In this document: piece by piece, positions 1 to 8,938 of the stretch
How positions within the stretch are numbered: the stretch's first letter is position 1
Layout of the letters: each line of letters opens with the position of its first letter
NCBI RefSeq assembly: GCF_007489285.1
Contig: NZ_VLIY01000009.1
Span: forward strand, 150,773-214,772
Reading direction: 5' to 3'
DNA length: 64,000 bases
Source: Skermania sp. ID1734
GTDB taxonomy: Bacteria; Actinomycetota; Actinomycetes; Mycobacteriales; Mycobacteriaceae
Program-made: the position numbers and the translations under genes
Notes under the pieces: generated by a model
Databases searched by the model: none
Told to the model about the DNA's origin: nothing
Seen by the model: the letters and a program-made list of their open reading frames with translations, nothing else

Positions 1-216
1 GCGGATCAGGAAGGAAATGGCGAAGCCCACCAGGGTGTAGAAGACGCCGTTGGCGCCCTCCGGAAACAGCGACGCGGCGATGTGCACGGTCAGGTACGCG
101 TAGACGCCGTAGTCGAACCACTCGACGGCGTTGCCGATAGCCGACGCGCCGATGGCCCGATGCAAAATTGCGGGCGAAACGTCGCGCGTGGGGGTGACGG
201 CGGAAGTGTCCGGCAT
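1..216 (-). CDS. MHS-family MFS transporter, N-terminal part (cut by window edge)
   Basis: The frame runs from an ATG at 216 to the window edge and encodes the first 72 residues of a membrane transporter. The stretch GNAVEWFDYGVYAYL followed by a hydrophobic helix is typical of the first membrane segment of metabolite:H+ symporters (ProP/KgtP/ShiA type) of the major facilitator superfamily. These carry small organic solutes such as betaine, proline or dicarboxylates across the inner membrane, but the substrate cannot be told from this fragment. The gene points away from the lipase gene by strand order only; about 110 bp separate it from the lipase stop. The family call is good and the substrate is unknown. 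Confidence 0.75.
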   Translation of the reverse strand, partial: MPDTSAVTPTRDVSPAILHRAIGASAIGNAVEWFDYGVYAYLTVHIAASLFPEGANGVFYTLVGFAISFLIR

Positions 217-329
217 GAATCGCTCCTATGCGCGGCGTACCCGGGGCCGGGCTGCGATCGTGCGTGGGCGCTACGCAAATCGGAAATAGGGTCCAAACAG
301 ACCTATCAGAACGCCGCGGCGTGCGCCAA

Positions 330-1502
330 TCAGCGTCCCATCCAGCTATCGATTTGATCGAGCGCAGCGGGGTCGTATGCGGCTGTGACGTGCTCGCCCG
401 GGATCACGTGCAGCTTGATGGAAACCCCGGCGTTCTTCCAGGTGTTGTACAGCGCTTGTTCGCCGGCCAGCGGGATCCACAGGTCATTGGACCCGTGCCA
501 CAAGAATATCGGCATCCTCGGTATCTGCTGTCCGGCCTTGGTCAAGGCAAAGATGTTCTGCACCACCGTCGTTTGGTACGGGTTCGTCGTGCACAACAGG
601 CGCAGCGGCAACGGCGTCACACCCAGGACTGCGGCATTGAAGCACGAGTTCTTGAACTTCTGACCGGTCTGCACGCCGACCGAGTTGAGTAGTTCCAGTG
701 CCCCCGGCGACGCCTTGGCCACGCCCAGCACGGCGAGCAGATACAGCACAGCGGCCGGCGGCTTCCCATCCATGCGCGGTGGCAGGAGGCTGAGATCGGC
801 GGGGGTGCCGCCGGCCGCGGCGCCGACCATGTTCAATTCGGGCGCGTAGGTGGGCTGCAGTTGGGCGGCCCAGACGGTCGCAATGGCACCGCCGCTGTAG
901 CCGACCATCGCGACGGGGCTCCCGGCGAGCCCAGCCGCTGGAAAGGCCAGGGCCGCGCGAATTCCGTCGAGCACCTCCGGGCCTTCCGTGGGCCCGTGCG
1001 CATATGCCATGAGGGGGCCTTGGTAATCGGTCATCACCACGGCGTAGCCGCGGCCTAGCAATTGTCGGGTGATGTCTGGCGCCTCGATCTGGCCGTTATG
1101 AATTAATGCGTATGAAGGATTGCATTGCAGCCCGTCGCCGTCTATAGCGTAGTTATTGCTGACCACCTTGCCGTTCCATTTCTTCGGCTTCAGCAGGGTT
1201 GTCAGCGCGGCAATCGGTTGACCACCGGCATTTGTCGATTTGAACCAGATCTGCCAGGAGTCAAAGGAATTGGTGATGGCCAACGGCGGCAGGACAGCCA
1301 CGCTTCGCGAGGACAGGATTTTGCCGTTCGGCATCGACGCATCGACCGGAAGGTGCTGATCAAGATACGAATCACCACTGGGGCCTGGGTAAAACGATGC
1401 TTCGTAACTCGCGGTGTCAGCGCTCACGACCGTCTCCGGCGCGAGTGCAGCCAAAACCAGCGTGGCAGTCACGCACACTGCTCGTTGCCAACCGCGCCGC
1501 AT
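330..1502 (-). CDS. Secreted lipase, LIP/secretory-lipase family
   Basis: The 390-residue product starts with a signal peptide (basic MRR, a hydrophobic stretch, then an Ala-rich cleavage region) and is probably exported. The nucleophile elbow GYSGG places the catalytic serine near residue 203. Late in the protein HGSNDLWIPL and GEHVTAAY offer the acid and histidine of an alpha/beta-hydrolase triad. Length and motifs fit the secretory lipase family (PF03583), which hydrolyses acylglycerols or other esters outside the cell. Two ATGs are close together at 1508 and 1502. The second is chosen because the GGAGG ribosome site abuts the first and sits 7 nt from the second. The natural substrate is unknown. 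Confidence 0.8.
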   Translation of the reverse strand: MRRGWQRAVCVTATLVLAALAPETVVSADTASYEASFYPGPSGDSYLDQHLPVDASMPNGKILSSRSVAVLPPLAITNSFDSWQIWFKSTNAGGQPIAALTTLLKPKKWNGKVVSNNYAIDGDGLQCNPSYALIHNGQIEAPDITRQLLGRGYAVVMTDYQGPLMAYAHGPTEGPEVLDGIRAALAFPAAGLAGSPVAMVGYSGGAIATVWAAQLQPTYAPELNMVGAAAGGTPADLSLLPPRMDGKPPAAVLYLLAVLGVAKASPGALELLNSVGVQTGQKFKNSCFNAAVLGVTPLPLRLLCTTNPYQTTVVQNIFALTKAGQQIPRMPIFLWHGSNDLWIPLAGEQALYNTWKNAGVSIKLHVIPGEHVTAAYDPAALDQIDSWMGR

Positions 1503-1643
1503 GGCCATCCTCCGTCGTTCGCAATTACGTATCGCGGAGACGTTAAATGAGCGGGAAAACCTGCATGCGGTTGGGTATCAAATTGCGACCAAACAGGTCG
1601 AAATCGTAATCAATCAATTAGTTTGCTTAGCGAAAGCGACTTT

Positions 1644-2438
1644 CTACGCCAGCCCGGTCAATGCCTCGGGATTGTGTTCGTCGCGCCACTGCACGGCGTC
1701 GATCACCTTCTCCATCGGGTAATCGGGCCCGCTGATGCCGACGGTGAACAGCGAAACTCCCGCGTCGACAAACGTCTGTGCTTTCGCCGCGCCCGGCCAC
1801 GGCACCGAGCGCTCGATCCGGTTCGGGTCGCGCCCTACCGCCGCGCAGTGCTCGGCCAACACGTCGGACTTGTGGGCGAGAGCCTCGAGATTCGCAAAGC
1901 TGTGCCAGGTATCGGCGTATTCGGCGACAAGACGCAGCGTCTTACGCTCGCCGCCCCCGCCGATCAGGATCGGAATCCGTCGTACCGGCTGCGGGTTCAG
2001 CTTGTGCAAGCGCGCGTCGATGCGTGCCAGGTTCTCCTTCAGCAGCGCCAATCGGGTACCAGGCGTACCGAATTCGTAGCCATAGTTGTCGTAGTCCTTC
2101 TGGAACCAGCCCGCGCCGATGCCGAGAATCAGCCGGCCGTCGCTGATGTGGTCGACCGTGCGGGCCATGTCCGCCAGCAAATCGGGGTTGCGGTAGCCAC
2201 CACCGGTGACCAGCGCGCCGATCTCTACCCGCTCAGTCTGTTCGGCGAATGCACCCAGCATGGTCCAGCATTCGAAGTGGGCACCGTCGGCATCGCCGGT
2301 AAGCGGATAGAAGTGATCCCAGTTGAAGACGATGTCGACGCCCGCCTCCTCGGCCCGTAGCACCGCGTCGCGGATCAGGCCGTACTTCGGTGCGTGCTGC
2401 GGTTGAAGTTGGACACCAACTCGAATGGGACGCGACAT
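1644..2438 (-). CDS. LLM-class F420-dependent oxidoreductase
   Basis: The 264-residue product has the luciferase-like monooxygenase (TIM-barrel) pattern. It shows an N-terminal RVGVQLQPQ strand, a WDHFYPL segment, the GALVTGGGYRNP and GIGAGWFQKDY motifs, and a late GGGGERKTL phosphate-binding region. Actinobacterial members usually use the deazaflavin F420 and act on diverse substrates, so this is a family call without a known reaction. The start at 2438 is preferred because AAAGGAG lies 9 nt upstream; an in-frame ATG 36 nt earlier lacks a ribosome site. It is divergent from the ABC ATPase gene, with about 130 bp between the starts. Confidence 0.8.
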   Translation of the reverse strand: MSRPIRVGVQLQPQHAPKYGLIRDAVLRAEEAGVDIVFNWDHFYPLTGDADGAHFECWTMLGAFAEQTERVEIGALVTGGGYRNPDLLADMARTVDHISDGRLILGIGAGWFQKDYDNYGYEFGTPGTRLALLKENLARIDARLHKLNPQPVRRIPILIGGGGERKTLRLVAEYADTWHSFANLEALAHKSDVLAEHCAAVGRDPNRIERSVPWPGAAKAQTFVDAGVSLFTVGISGPDYPMEKVIDAVQWRDEHNPEALTGLA

Positions 2439-2567
2439 GTGGATCTGCTCCTTTCGCGGCGACCGGTGATGCAACCGAGGCTACCGAGCGCCGAACGATC
2501 GGCCATACTGCCAGGCGAACCGTTTACGAATCTCCGGTGCCACGGCGCCGGTGAAGGGATTCCAGCC

Positions 2568-3632
<1,065 letters not shown>

Positions 3633-3688
3633 CGGGCACCGCTGGGTCGGCTCGGGTGCGCGCGGGCGAATTGCCGCATAGATTTAAA

Positions 3689-3846
3689 CGTCATGACAGT
3701 GATTCACGCTGCGGACCTCCCCTCCGCTCCTCACTTCGCTGCGATGCTCAGGGAGGTCCTCGCGCCGGCGACTCACGCTGCGGACCTCCCCTCCGCTCCT
3801 CGCGCCTATGGCGCTGCGATGCTCAGGGAGGTCCTCGCGTCATGAC
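3689..3846. repeat. Two hairpin-forming repeat units flanked by CGTCATGAC
   Basis: Two near-identical units lie at about 3702-3764 and 3771-3840. Each begins CACGCTGCGGACCTCCC and ends GGGAGGTCCTCGCG, so each can fold on itself through GGACCTCCC/GGGAGGTCC. The second unit differs from the first mainly by a short insertion in its middle. The pair is bordered by the same nine bases, CGTCATGAC, at 3689-3697 and 3838-3846. The end of unit two supplies the GGGAGGT ribosome site of the next gene. The element resembles small REP- or MITE-like repeats and carries no coding capacity. Confidence 0.75.
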
Positions 3847-4216
3847 CATCGATCAGTTCGCTTTGGGATCCCAACCGTTCGCCGTTCGCGTCGAATGGCA
3901 GGACAGGTTGGCACTGGTGGCCGTCCAAGGTGACCTCGATTTGGCCAACGCTCCCGGATTGACGAAGTCGCTGGACGCGGTCTTCGCGGAGGAGCCGCGC
4001 GCGATAGTTATCGACCTGTCCAGAGTCGCCTTTCTGGCATCGGCGGGGATGTCGGTCCTGGCCGCAGCCCACCAGCGGGTCGACCCGTCGACAGCTTTCG
4101 CGGTGGTCGCGCACGGTCCGGCAACTGGGCGACCGCTGCAACTCGTCGGACTCGATCAGACCTTCGCCGTGTACCCCACCACGGACGAGGCGCTCGCGGA
4201 ACTCGCGGCTGGCTGA
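3842..4216 (+). CDS. STAS-domain anti-sigma factor antagonist
   Basis: The 124-residue product is a single STAS domain. It shows the VQGDLDLANAPGL strand-helix unit and the DLSRVAFLASAGMSVL motif, whose serine at about residue 67 occupies the site phosphorylated in SpoIIAA-type antagonists. Such proteins bind and neutralise anti-sigma kinases when unphosphorylated. No sigma factor or anti-sigma kinase gene is nearby, so its partner is elsewhere. The start at 3842 is set by GGGAGGT nine bases upstream, and that site lies inside the repeat element. The gene sits between the sugC-like gene and a minus-strand pair without evident functional linkage. Confidence 0.8.
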   Translation: MTIDQFALGSQPFAVRVEWQDRLALVAVQGDLDLANAPGLTKSLDAVFAEEPRAIVIDLSRVAFLASAGMSVLAAAHQRVDPSTAFAVVAHGPATGRPLQLVGLDQTFAVYPTTDEALAELAAG

Positions 4217-4219
4217 CCC

Positions 4220-4741
4220 TCAGCCAAGGGCGACTCCACACTCCGCCAACGTCGTGCGAAGCAGGAACGCCGCCTCGGCGCCGAGCACCCCGTCCACCAG
4301 CTCGACATAGCGACCGCAGAACTGCGGCCCATGCGCGGCCTCCTCGTCGTCCGGGGATTGCAGATGGTGCGCCAGCTCGTGCAGCACGACGAGTTCACGC
4401 AGCGCCCACGCCCGACTGCCCACGTGCGTCGGCACGGCGATCACTGCTCGGTTTCCGGTCCGCTCGTAGTGCGCGGCGGACTGCCCGGCACGTGCCCGCA
4501 CGGCAACCGGAACCGAAGCCTGCGGCCACTGCTGTTGGATCCATCCGAGCGCGAGCACCTTCTGCACGTAACTCTGCACGGATTCGATCGAGGCGAACTT
4601 GCGCTCCACGGGCAGGGTGAGGTGCGAACCGAACACCTCGATCTGTCTAACGCCCGTGGTGTCGGCCCGTTCGAATGCATTGCGGACCAACTGATCAGCG
4701 TCGTAGACGCGCGCACGCTGACTGTCGCGAACAGCATTCAT
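4220..4741 (-). CDS. TIGR04338-type putative zinc metallohydrolase
   Basis: The 173-residue protein carries HELAHHL at about residues 121-127, a zincin HExxH motif. HGPQF follows at about 137, and its histidine can serve as the third zinc ligand. The arrangement and length fit the actinobacterial TIGR04338 family, for which no substrate is established to my knowledge. The ATG at 4741 overlaps the stop of the upstream DUF2786 gene by ATGA, so the two are translationally coupled and probably act together. There is no signal peptide, so the protein should be cytoplasmic. Confidence 0.7.
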   Translation of the reverse strand: MNAVRDSQRARVYDADQLVRNAFERADTTGVRQIEVFGSHLTLPVERKFASIESVQSYVQKVLALGWIQQQWPQASVPVAVRARAGQSAAHYERTGNRAVIAVPTHVGSRAWALRELVVLHELAHHLQSPDDEEAAHGPQFCGRYVELVDGVLGAEAAFLLRTTLAECGVALG

Positions 4742-5589
4742 GAGGGCAATTGCCCACGCGCCGTTCCTAATTCGGGTGCCGTTCCCAGGCGGGCGGCACG
4801 ACCCGCCCGATCGCCCGCCCGCCGCGCCTGCACCGAATAACCGGCGCTCGCCTGCGCCCCACGCCACGTGCCGCGAGCTTGCGAAGTCTGTCGGTAAAAG
4901 TCGACGAGCTCGATTTCCTTGTTTCGCAACGCAAGTGCGGTGCCAGCCGTGCTGTCGTGCGCGCTGTCGTCGCGGATCGCCTCCGCCTGTGCTTGGGCCC
5001 GGACCTCCCCGAGACGTTTGCCCACCCGGGCCGCGAAGGCCAGCTGAAAGTTCAATCGAGCGGTGACGCCGGCGACCGGCGCCTGCACAGTCCGCGCGAT
5101 CCGGCGGTGACCACGCCGTTCCACCACCACCTTCTCCACCGTCGCGCTGCGATAACTGCCCGACTTGATGTAGGCGTCCGACGCTCGAACCATCTGCACG
5201 ATCAGGCTGGAGTAAAGGGCCTCACAGGCATCAATGTCGGTGTCGAAGCCGTACGCATATACCTGCGCGGACGACTGCGCGACGTCACAGCGAACGTCAT
5301 TGGCTGCAGAGATAGCGAGGAACAGCTGCACATACGTGCGGAGACCCTTCTTGCCGGGCTCGCCGATCTTGATGATGCGCTGCGTCGGTACCGGCCGACG
5401 CTCCCGGTTGACGATGTGTGCACGCGCCACGGCCAGGTCGATCGAGGCTTGCGTGGCCAACCGTTGGGCGGCCGCGAGGAAGGCCTCGGCCTCGTGTTCG
5501 TTGTCGGTCGACTCGGCCTGCCGCAAGAGACCGCCGATCCGGCCGAGGAGCTTTTCGCCGCCCGCGCGGCCGGTCACCTTGTCGCTGCT
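4738..5589 (-). CDS. DUF2786-domain protein
   Basis: The product begins with the DUF2786 signature (LLRQAESTDNEHEAEAFLAA, then AQRLATQASIDLA), a short helical domain of unknown function. About 200 further residues follow, rich in Arg and Ala, with predicted helices. It is coupled by a 4-base ATGA overlap to the downstream HExxH protein, and the pair probably forms one functional unit. The GTG at 5589 (VSSDKV) is chosen because family members begin close to this point. An ATG at 5631 is the alternative, and neither has a clear ribosome site. The gene is divergent from the lpqY-like gene. Function is not known. Confidence 0.65.
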   Translation of the reverse strand, partial: SSDKVTGRAGGEKLLGRIGGLLRQAESTDNEHEAEAFLAAAQRLATQASIDLAVARAHIVNRERRPVPTQRIIKIGEPGKKGLRTYVQLFLAISAANDVRCDVAQSSAQVYAYGFDTDIDACEALYSSLIVQMVRASDAYIKSGSYRSATVEKVVVERRGHRRIARTVQAPVAGVTARLNFQLAFAARVGKRLGEVRAQAQAEAIRDDSAHDSTAGTALALRNKEIELVDFYRQTSQARGTWRGAQASAGYSVQARRAGDRAGRAARLGTAPELGTARGQLPS

Positions 5590-5697
5590 CACGGTGCGAG
5601 GGTACGTCGGGCCGCCGACAACACCGGCCATTCCGCCCAGTCAAGCCGACGGCCCTGTAAGTTGCCTGGCGGAACCCCCACGCACTTGGAGAGTCGC

Positions 5698-6963
5698 ATG
5701 CCCTTGAGATCGCTGGTCCCACTAGTCGTAGCAACGACCGCGGCACTGCTGGTAGCTGGCTGCTCGAGCAGCAGCAACAGCAACGATGCGATGTCGCAGA
5801 ACCAGGACGCGCGCGGTCCGATCACCTACGTCGAGGGCAAGGACACCACCGAGACCGGCGTGGTCAAGCAACTCGTCGGGCAGTGGAACGCGAGCCACCC
5901 CAATGAGCAGGTGACGTTCAAGGAGCAGTCCAACGACGCCAGCCAAGCCCACGACGACCTGGTCCAGCACCTGCAGGCCAAGGAATCCGACTACGACGTG
6001 ATGGCGCTTGACGTCGTCTGGACAGCCGAATTCGCGGCCAAGGGCTGGCTGCAGCCGCTCAAGGGCAACTTCTCCCTCGATACGTCCAAGCTGCTCGCGC
6101 CCACGGTGGACAGTGCCACCTACAAGGGCACGCTGTATGCGGCGCCGAAGAACACCAACGGCGGGCTGCTGTTCTACCGCAAGGACCTCCTGCCCAGCCC
6201 GCCGGCGACGTGGGCCGACATGCTCAAGGACTGCGCCATCGCGAAGGAGCACAACATCGGGTGCTACGCCGGACAGTTCGCGCCCTACGAGGGCCTCACG
6301 GTCAACGTGTCCGAGGTGATCAACGCCTTCGGCGGCAGCTTCGTCGGCCGCGACGGCACCACGCCAACCGTTAACTCCGCGCAGTCCAAGCAGGGCCTGC
6401 AGACATTGGTCGACGCGTACAAGAACGGCGACATTCCCAAGCAGGCCATCACCTACAAGGAGCCGGAGAGCCAGCAGGCGTTCCAGTCCGGGCAGTTGTT
6501 GTTCCTGCGCAACTGGCCGTACGTCTACGGCACCGCGGGCCAGGCCGGATCTGCGGTGCAGGGCAAATACGCGGTGGCACCGCTGCCCGGCAAGGACGGC
6601 ATCGGTACGTCGACCCTCGGTGGTTACAACGTAGGCATCAACGTTTACTCGAAGCACAAGGCCACCGCCATGGACTTCCTGCGGTTCATCACCGGTGAGC
6701 AGGCTCAGCGGATCATCGCCGACGGCGCACTGCCGCCAACGATGGGGTCGCTGTACGACGACCCGGCGTTGGACGCCAAGATGCCTTACCTGCCGACGCT
6801 GAAGGAGTCCATCGAGCACGCGGTACCGCGGCCGGTGACCCCGTTCTACCCCGCCGTGTCCAAGGCGATCCAGGACAACGCCTACGCGGCGCTCAAGGGT
6901 GACAAGTCGGTAGACCAGGCGATTTCCGACATGCAGCAAGGGATCGCGTCCGCGGGGTCATGA
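5698..6963 (+). CDS. lpqY: Sugar-binding lipoprotein of an ABC importer, LpqY-like
   Basis: The 421-residue product has a lipoprotein signal with lipobox LVAGC (Cys22) and a Ser/Asn linker, so it is probably anchored outside the membrane. The rest is an extracellular solute-binding protein of family 1, including YDVMALDVVWTAEFAAKGW, a segment nearly the same as in mycobacterial LpqY. LpqY binds trehalose, and that is the likely ligand here, though maltose or related glycans are possible. GGAG lies close upstream of the ATG at 5698. The gene leads a three-gene unit, since its stop overlaps the sugA start by ATGA. Confidence 0.8.
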   Translation: MPLRSLVPLVVATTAALLVAGCSSSSNSNDAMSQNQDARGPITYVEGKDTTETGVVKQLVGQWNASHPNEQVTFKEQSNDASQAHDDLVQHLQAKESDYDVMALDVVWTAEFAAKGWLQPLKGNFSLDTSKLLAPTVDSATYKGTLYAAPKNTNGGLLFYRKDLLPSPPATWADMLKDCAIAKEHNIGCYAGQFAPYEGLTVNVSEVINAFGGSFVGRDGTTPTVNSAQSKQGLQTLVDAYKNGDIPKQAITYKEPESQQAFQSGQLLFLRNWPYVYGTAGQAGSAVQGKYAVAPLPGKDGIGTSTLGGYNVGINVYSKHKATAMDFLRFITGEQAQRIIADGALPPTMGSLYDDPALDAKMPYLPTLKESIEHAVPRPVTPFYPAVSKAIQDNAYAALKGDKSVDQAISDMQQGIASAGS

Positions 6964-7973
6964 CGACGGACACGAAAACGGCCGAGCTCTCGGCAGCCAG
7001 TCTCGGCGGCGGGGAGTCACGACCGCCGAAACGGCGCGGCCTGCGCAGTGTGCACGCCTGGCTGCTGATCACCCCGGTGCTGATCGCGCTGGCCGTGGTC
7101 ATCGGTTACCCGGTGTTGCGCGCGCTGTGGATGTCGTTCACCAAGGACGCCGGGCTCGACCCGACGACCGGCATGTTCACCGCCGGGGGGTCGGCCGGGT
7201 TTTCCAATTACACCCATTGGTTGCTGCAACAGTGCCCGGCGCCCGGCGGGGCGCTGGACGCCTGTCCGCCCGGCACGCTCGGCTCGCAGTTCTGGGGCGC
7301 GGTCGGGGTGACGTTGTTTTTCACCGTCGTCACCGTGGCATTGGAGGCGACCATCGGCCTGGGCATGGCCGTGGTGATGGGCAAGACCTTCAAGGGCCGG
7401 GCGCTGCTGCGCGCGGCGGTGCTGATCCCGTGGGCGATTCCGACCGCTGTCACGGCGAAGCTCTGGGCCTTCATGTTCGCCTACGACGGCGTGGTGAACC
7501 GGGTGTTCGGCACGCACATTTTGTGGACGTCGGATGCCTGGCCGGCACGCTTTGCGGTGATCATCGCCGATGTCTGGAAGACCACGCCGTTCATGGCACT
7601 GCTGATTCTGGCGGGGTTGCAGATGATTCCCGAGGACGTCTATGAGGCGGCGCGGGTGGACGGCGCTTCTGCCTGGCAGCGATTCGTGCACATCACCTTG
7701 CCGCTGGTAAAGCCCGCGCTGCTGGTAGCGATCCTGTTCCGGACCATGGACGCGCTGCGCATGTACGACCTGCCCGCGATCCTGACCCTCGACAATGGCG
7801 CCACAAGGACGGTGTCGATTCTGGTGGTGGATCAGATTCGGCAGGGGGCGAACAGCGCGGCGGCCCTGTCCACGATCACCTTTGTGATGATCTTCCTGGT
7901 GGCGTTTGTGCTGGTGAAGTTCTTGGGTGCGAATGCGGTGCGAACCCAGGAAGCTCAGCGGGAGGCGCGATGA
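6960..7973 (+). CDS. sugA: Sugar ABC importer permease, SugA/MalF-like
   Basis: The 337-residue integral membrane protein has an N-terminal cytoplasmic tail of about 25 residues followed by about six membrane helices. The EAA loop (EAARVDGASAWQRFVHITLPLVKP) contacts the ATPase. A hydrophilic insertion containing two cysteines (QQCPAPGGALDACPPG) lies in the first periplasm-facing loop, which is unusual and could form a disulfide. It overlaps lpqY upstream and sugB downstream by ATGA at both ends, so the three are co-translated. It should pair with SugB to form the channel of a trehalose-type importer. Confidence 0.82.
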   Translation: MTTDTKTAELSAASLGGGESRPPKRRGLRSVHAWLLITPVLIALAVVIGYPVLRALWMSFTKDAGLDPTTGMFTAGGSAGFSNYTHWLLQQCPAPGGALDACPPGTLGSQFWGAVGVTLFFTVVTVALEATIGLGMAVVMGKTFKGRALLRAAVLIPWAIPTAVTAKLWAFMFAYDGVVNRVFGTHILWTSDAWPARFAVIIADVWKTTPFMALLILAGLQMIPEDVYEAARVDGASAWQRFVHITLPLVKPALLVAILFRTMDALRMYDLPAILTLDNGATRTVSILVVDQIRQGANSAAALSTITFVMIFLVAFVLVKFLGANAVRTQEAQREAR

Positions 7974-8848
7974 TGGCTCACCGCGCTCCCGAGGCACCTG
8001 TCGTCATCAAGCGCCAACGCTTCCGCATCGGCTCCCTGCGCGTGTACGTCGGCGTGCTGATCATCTTGATCTGGGGGCTGGCGCCGTTTTACTGGATGGC
8101 GGTCACCGCATTCCGCGATCCTGCCTACACGTTCGACACCACCCCGTGGCCGACGCACGTGACACTGACGAACTTCGTCAATGCGTTCGACACCAGTCGC
8201 GGCAACCACTTTGGCCAGGCGCTGATCAACAGCCTGATCATCGGCGGCGCGACGACCCTGATCGCGGTCGTGCTGGGCGTGTTCGCCGCCTACGCGCTCG
8301 CTCGGGTCATGTTCACGGGCCGCTACCTGGTGGCTGGGATCATTCTGGGCGCGTCGATGTTCCCGGTGGTCGCGTTGGTGACCCCGTTGTTCCAGCTGTT
8401 CACCAACATCGGCTGGATCGGCCACTACCAGGCGATGATCATCCCCAACATTTCGTTCGTGTTGCCGATGACGGTGTACATCCTGGCGTCGTTCTTCAGC
8501 GAGTTGCCATGGGAGCTGGAGGAGGCGGCGCGGATCGACGGCGCCAACCGATTCCAGGCCTTCCGGTTGGTGATGCTCCCGCTGGCCGCGCCGGCGGTGT
8601 TCACCACCGCGATTCTCGCGTTCATCGCGGCCGTCAACGAATACCTGCTCGCCCGATTGCTCTCCAGCGATGCGACCGAGCCGGTGACGGTCGCCATCGC
8701 ACGCTTCTCCGGGAATGACCCGCACGTGGAGCCGTACACGGCGATCATGGCAGCCGGAACGATCGTGACCGTGCCGCTCGTGGTCATGGTGCTGATCTTC
8801 CAGCGGCGCATCATTTCCGGCCTGACCGCGGGCGGCGTCAAGAGCTGA
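7970..8848 (+). CDS. sugB: Sugar ABC importer permease, SugB/MalG-like
   Basis: The 292-residue product is the second permease, with six predicted membrane helices and the EAA loop EEAARIDGANRFQAFRLVMLPLAAP near residue 185. It is the MalG-type partner of the preceding permease. Two in-frame ATGs are adjacent at 7970 and 7973, and the first overlaps the sugA stop as ATGA. No ATPase gene follows. The expected SugC partner is encoded at 2568-3632, upstream on the same strand, rather than at the end of the operon as in M. tuberculosis. Confidence 0.82.
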   Translation: MMAHRAPEAPVVIKRQRFRIGSLRVYVGVLIILIWGLAPFYWMAVTAFRDPAYTFDTTPWPTHVTLTNFVNAFDTSRGNHFGQALINSLIIGGATTLIAVVLGVFAAYALARVMFTGRYLVAGIILGASMFPVVALVTPLFQLFTNIGWIGHYQAMIIPNISFVLPMTVYILASFFSELPWELEEAARIDGANRFQAFRLVMLPLAAPAVFTTAILAFIAAVNEYLLARLLSSDATEPVTVAIARFSGNDPHVEPYTAIMAAGTIVTVPLVVMVLIFQRRIISGLTAGGVKS

Positions 8849-8938
8849 GCGGACTGGCCGACCATGTGCGTCTGCGGCTAGGGTGGCGAGCGGCAATTTT
8901 TCGCCCGATTCCCGGGGCAATCGGAGGCGGCACACATC

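Noticed and set aside
3702..3840. Insertion sequence remnant
   Set aside because: No transposase fragment or long terminal inverted repeat is present. The units are short hairpins.
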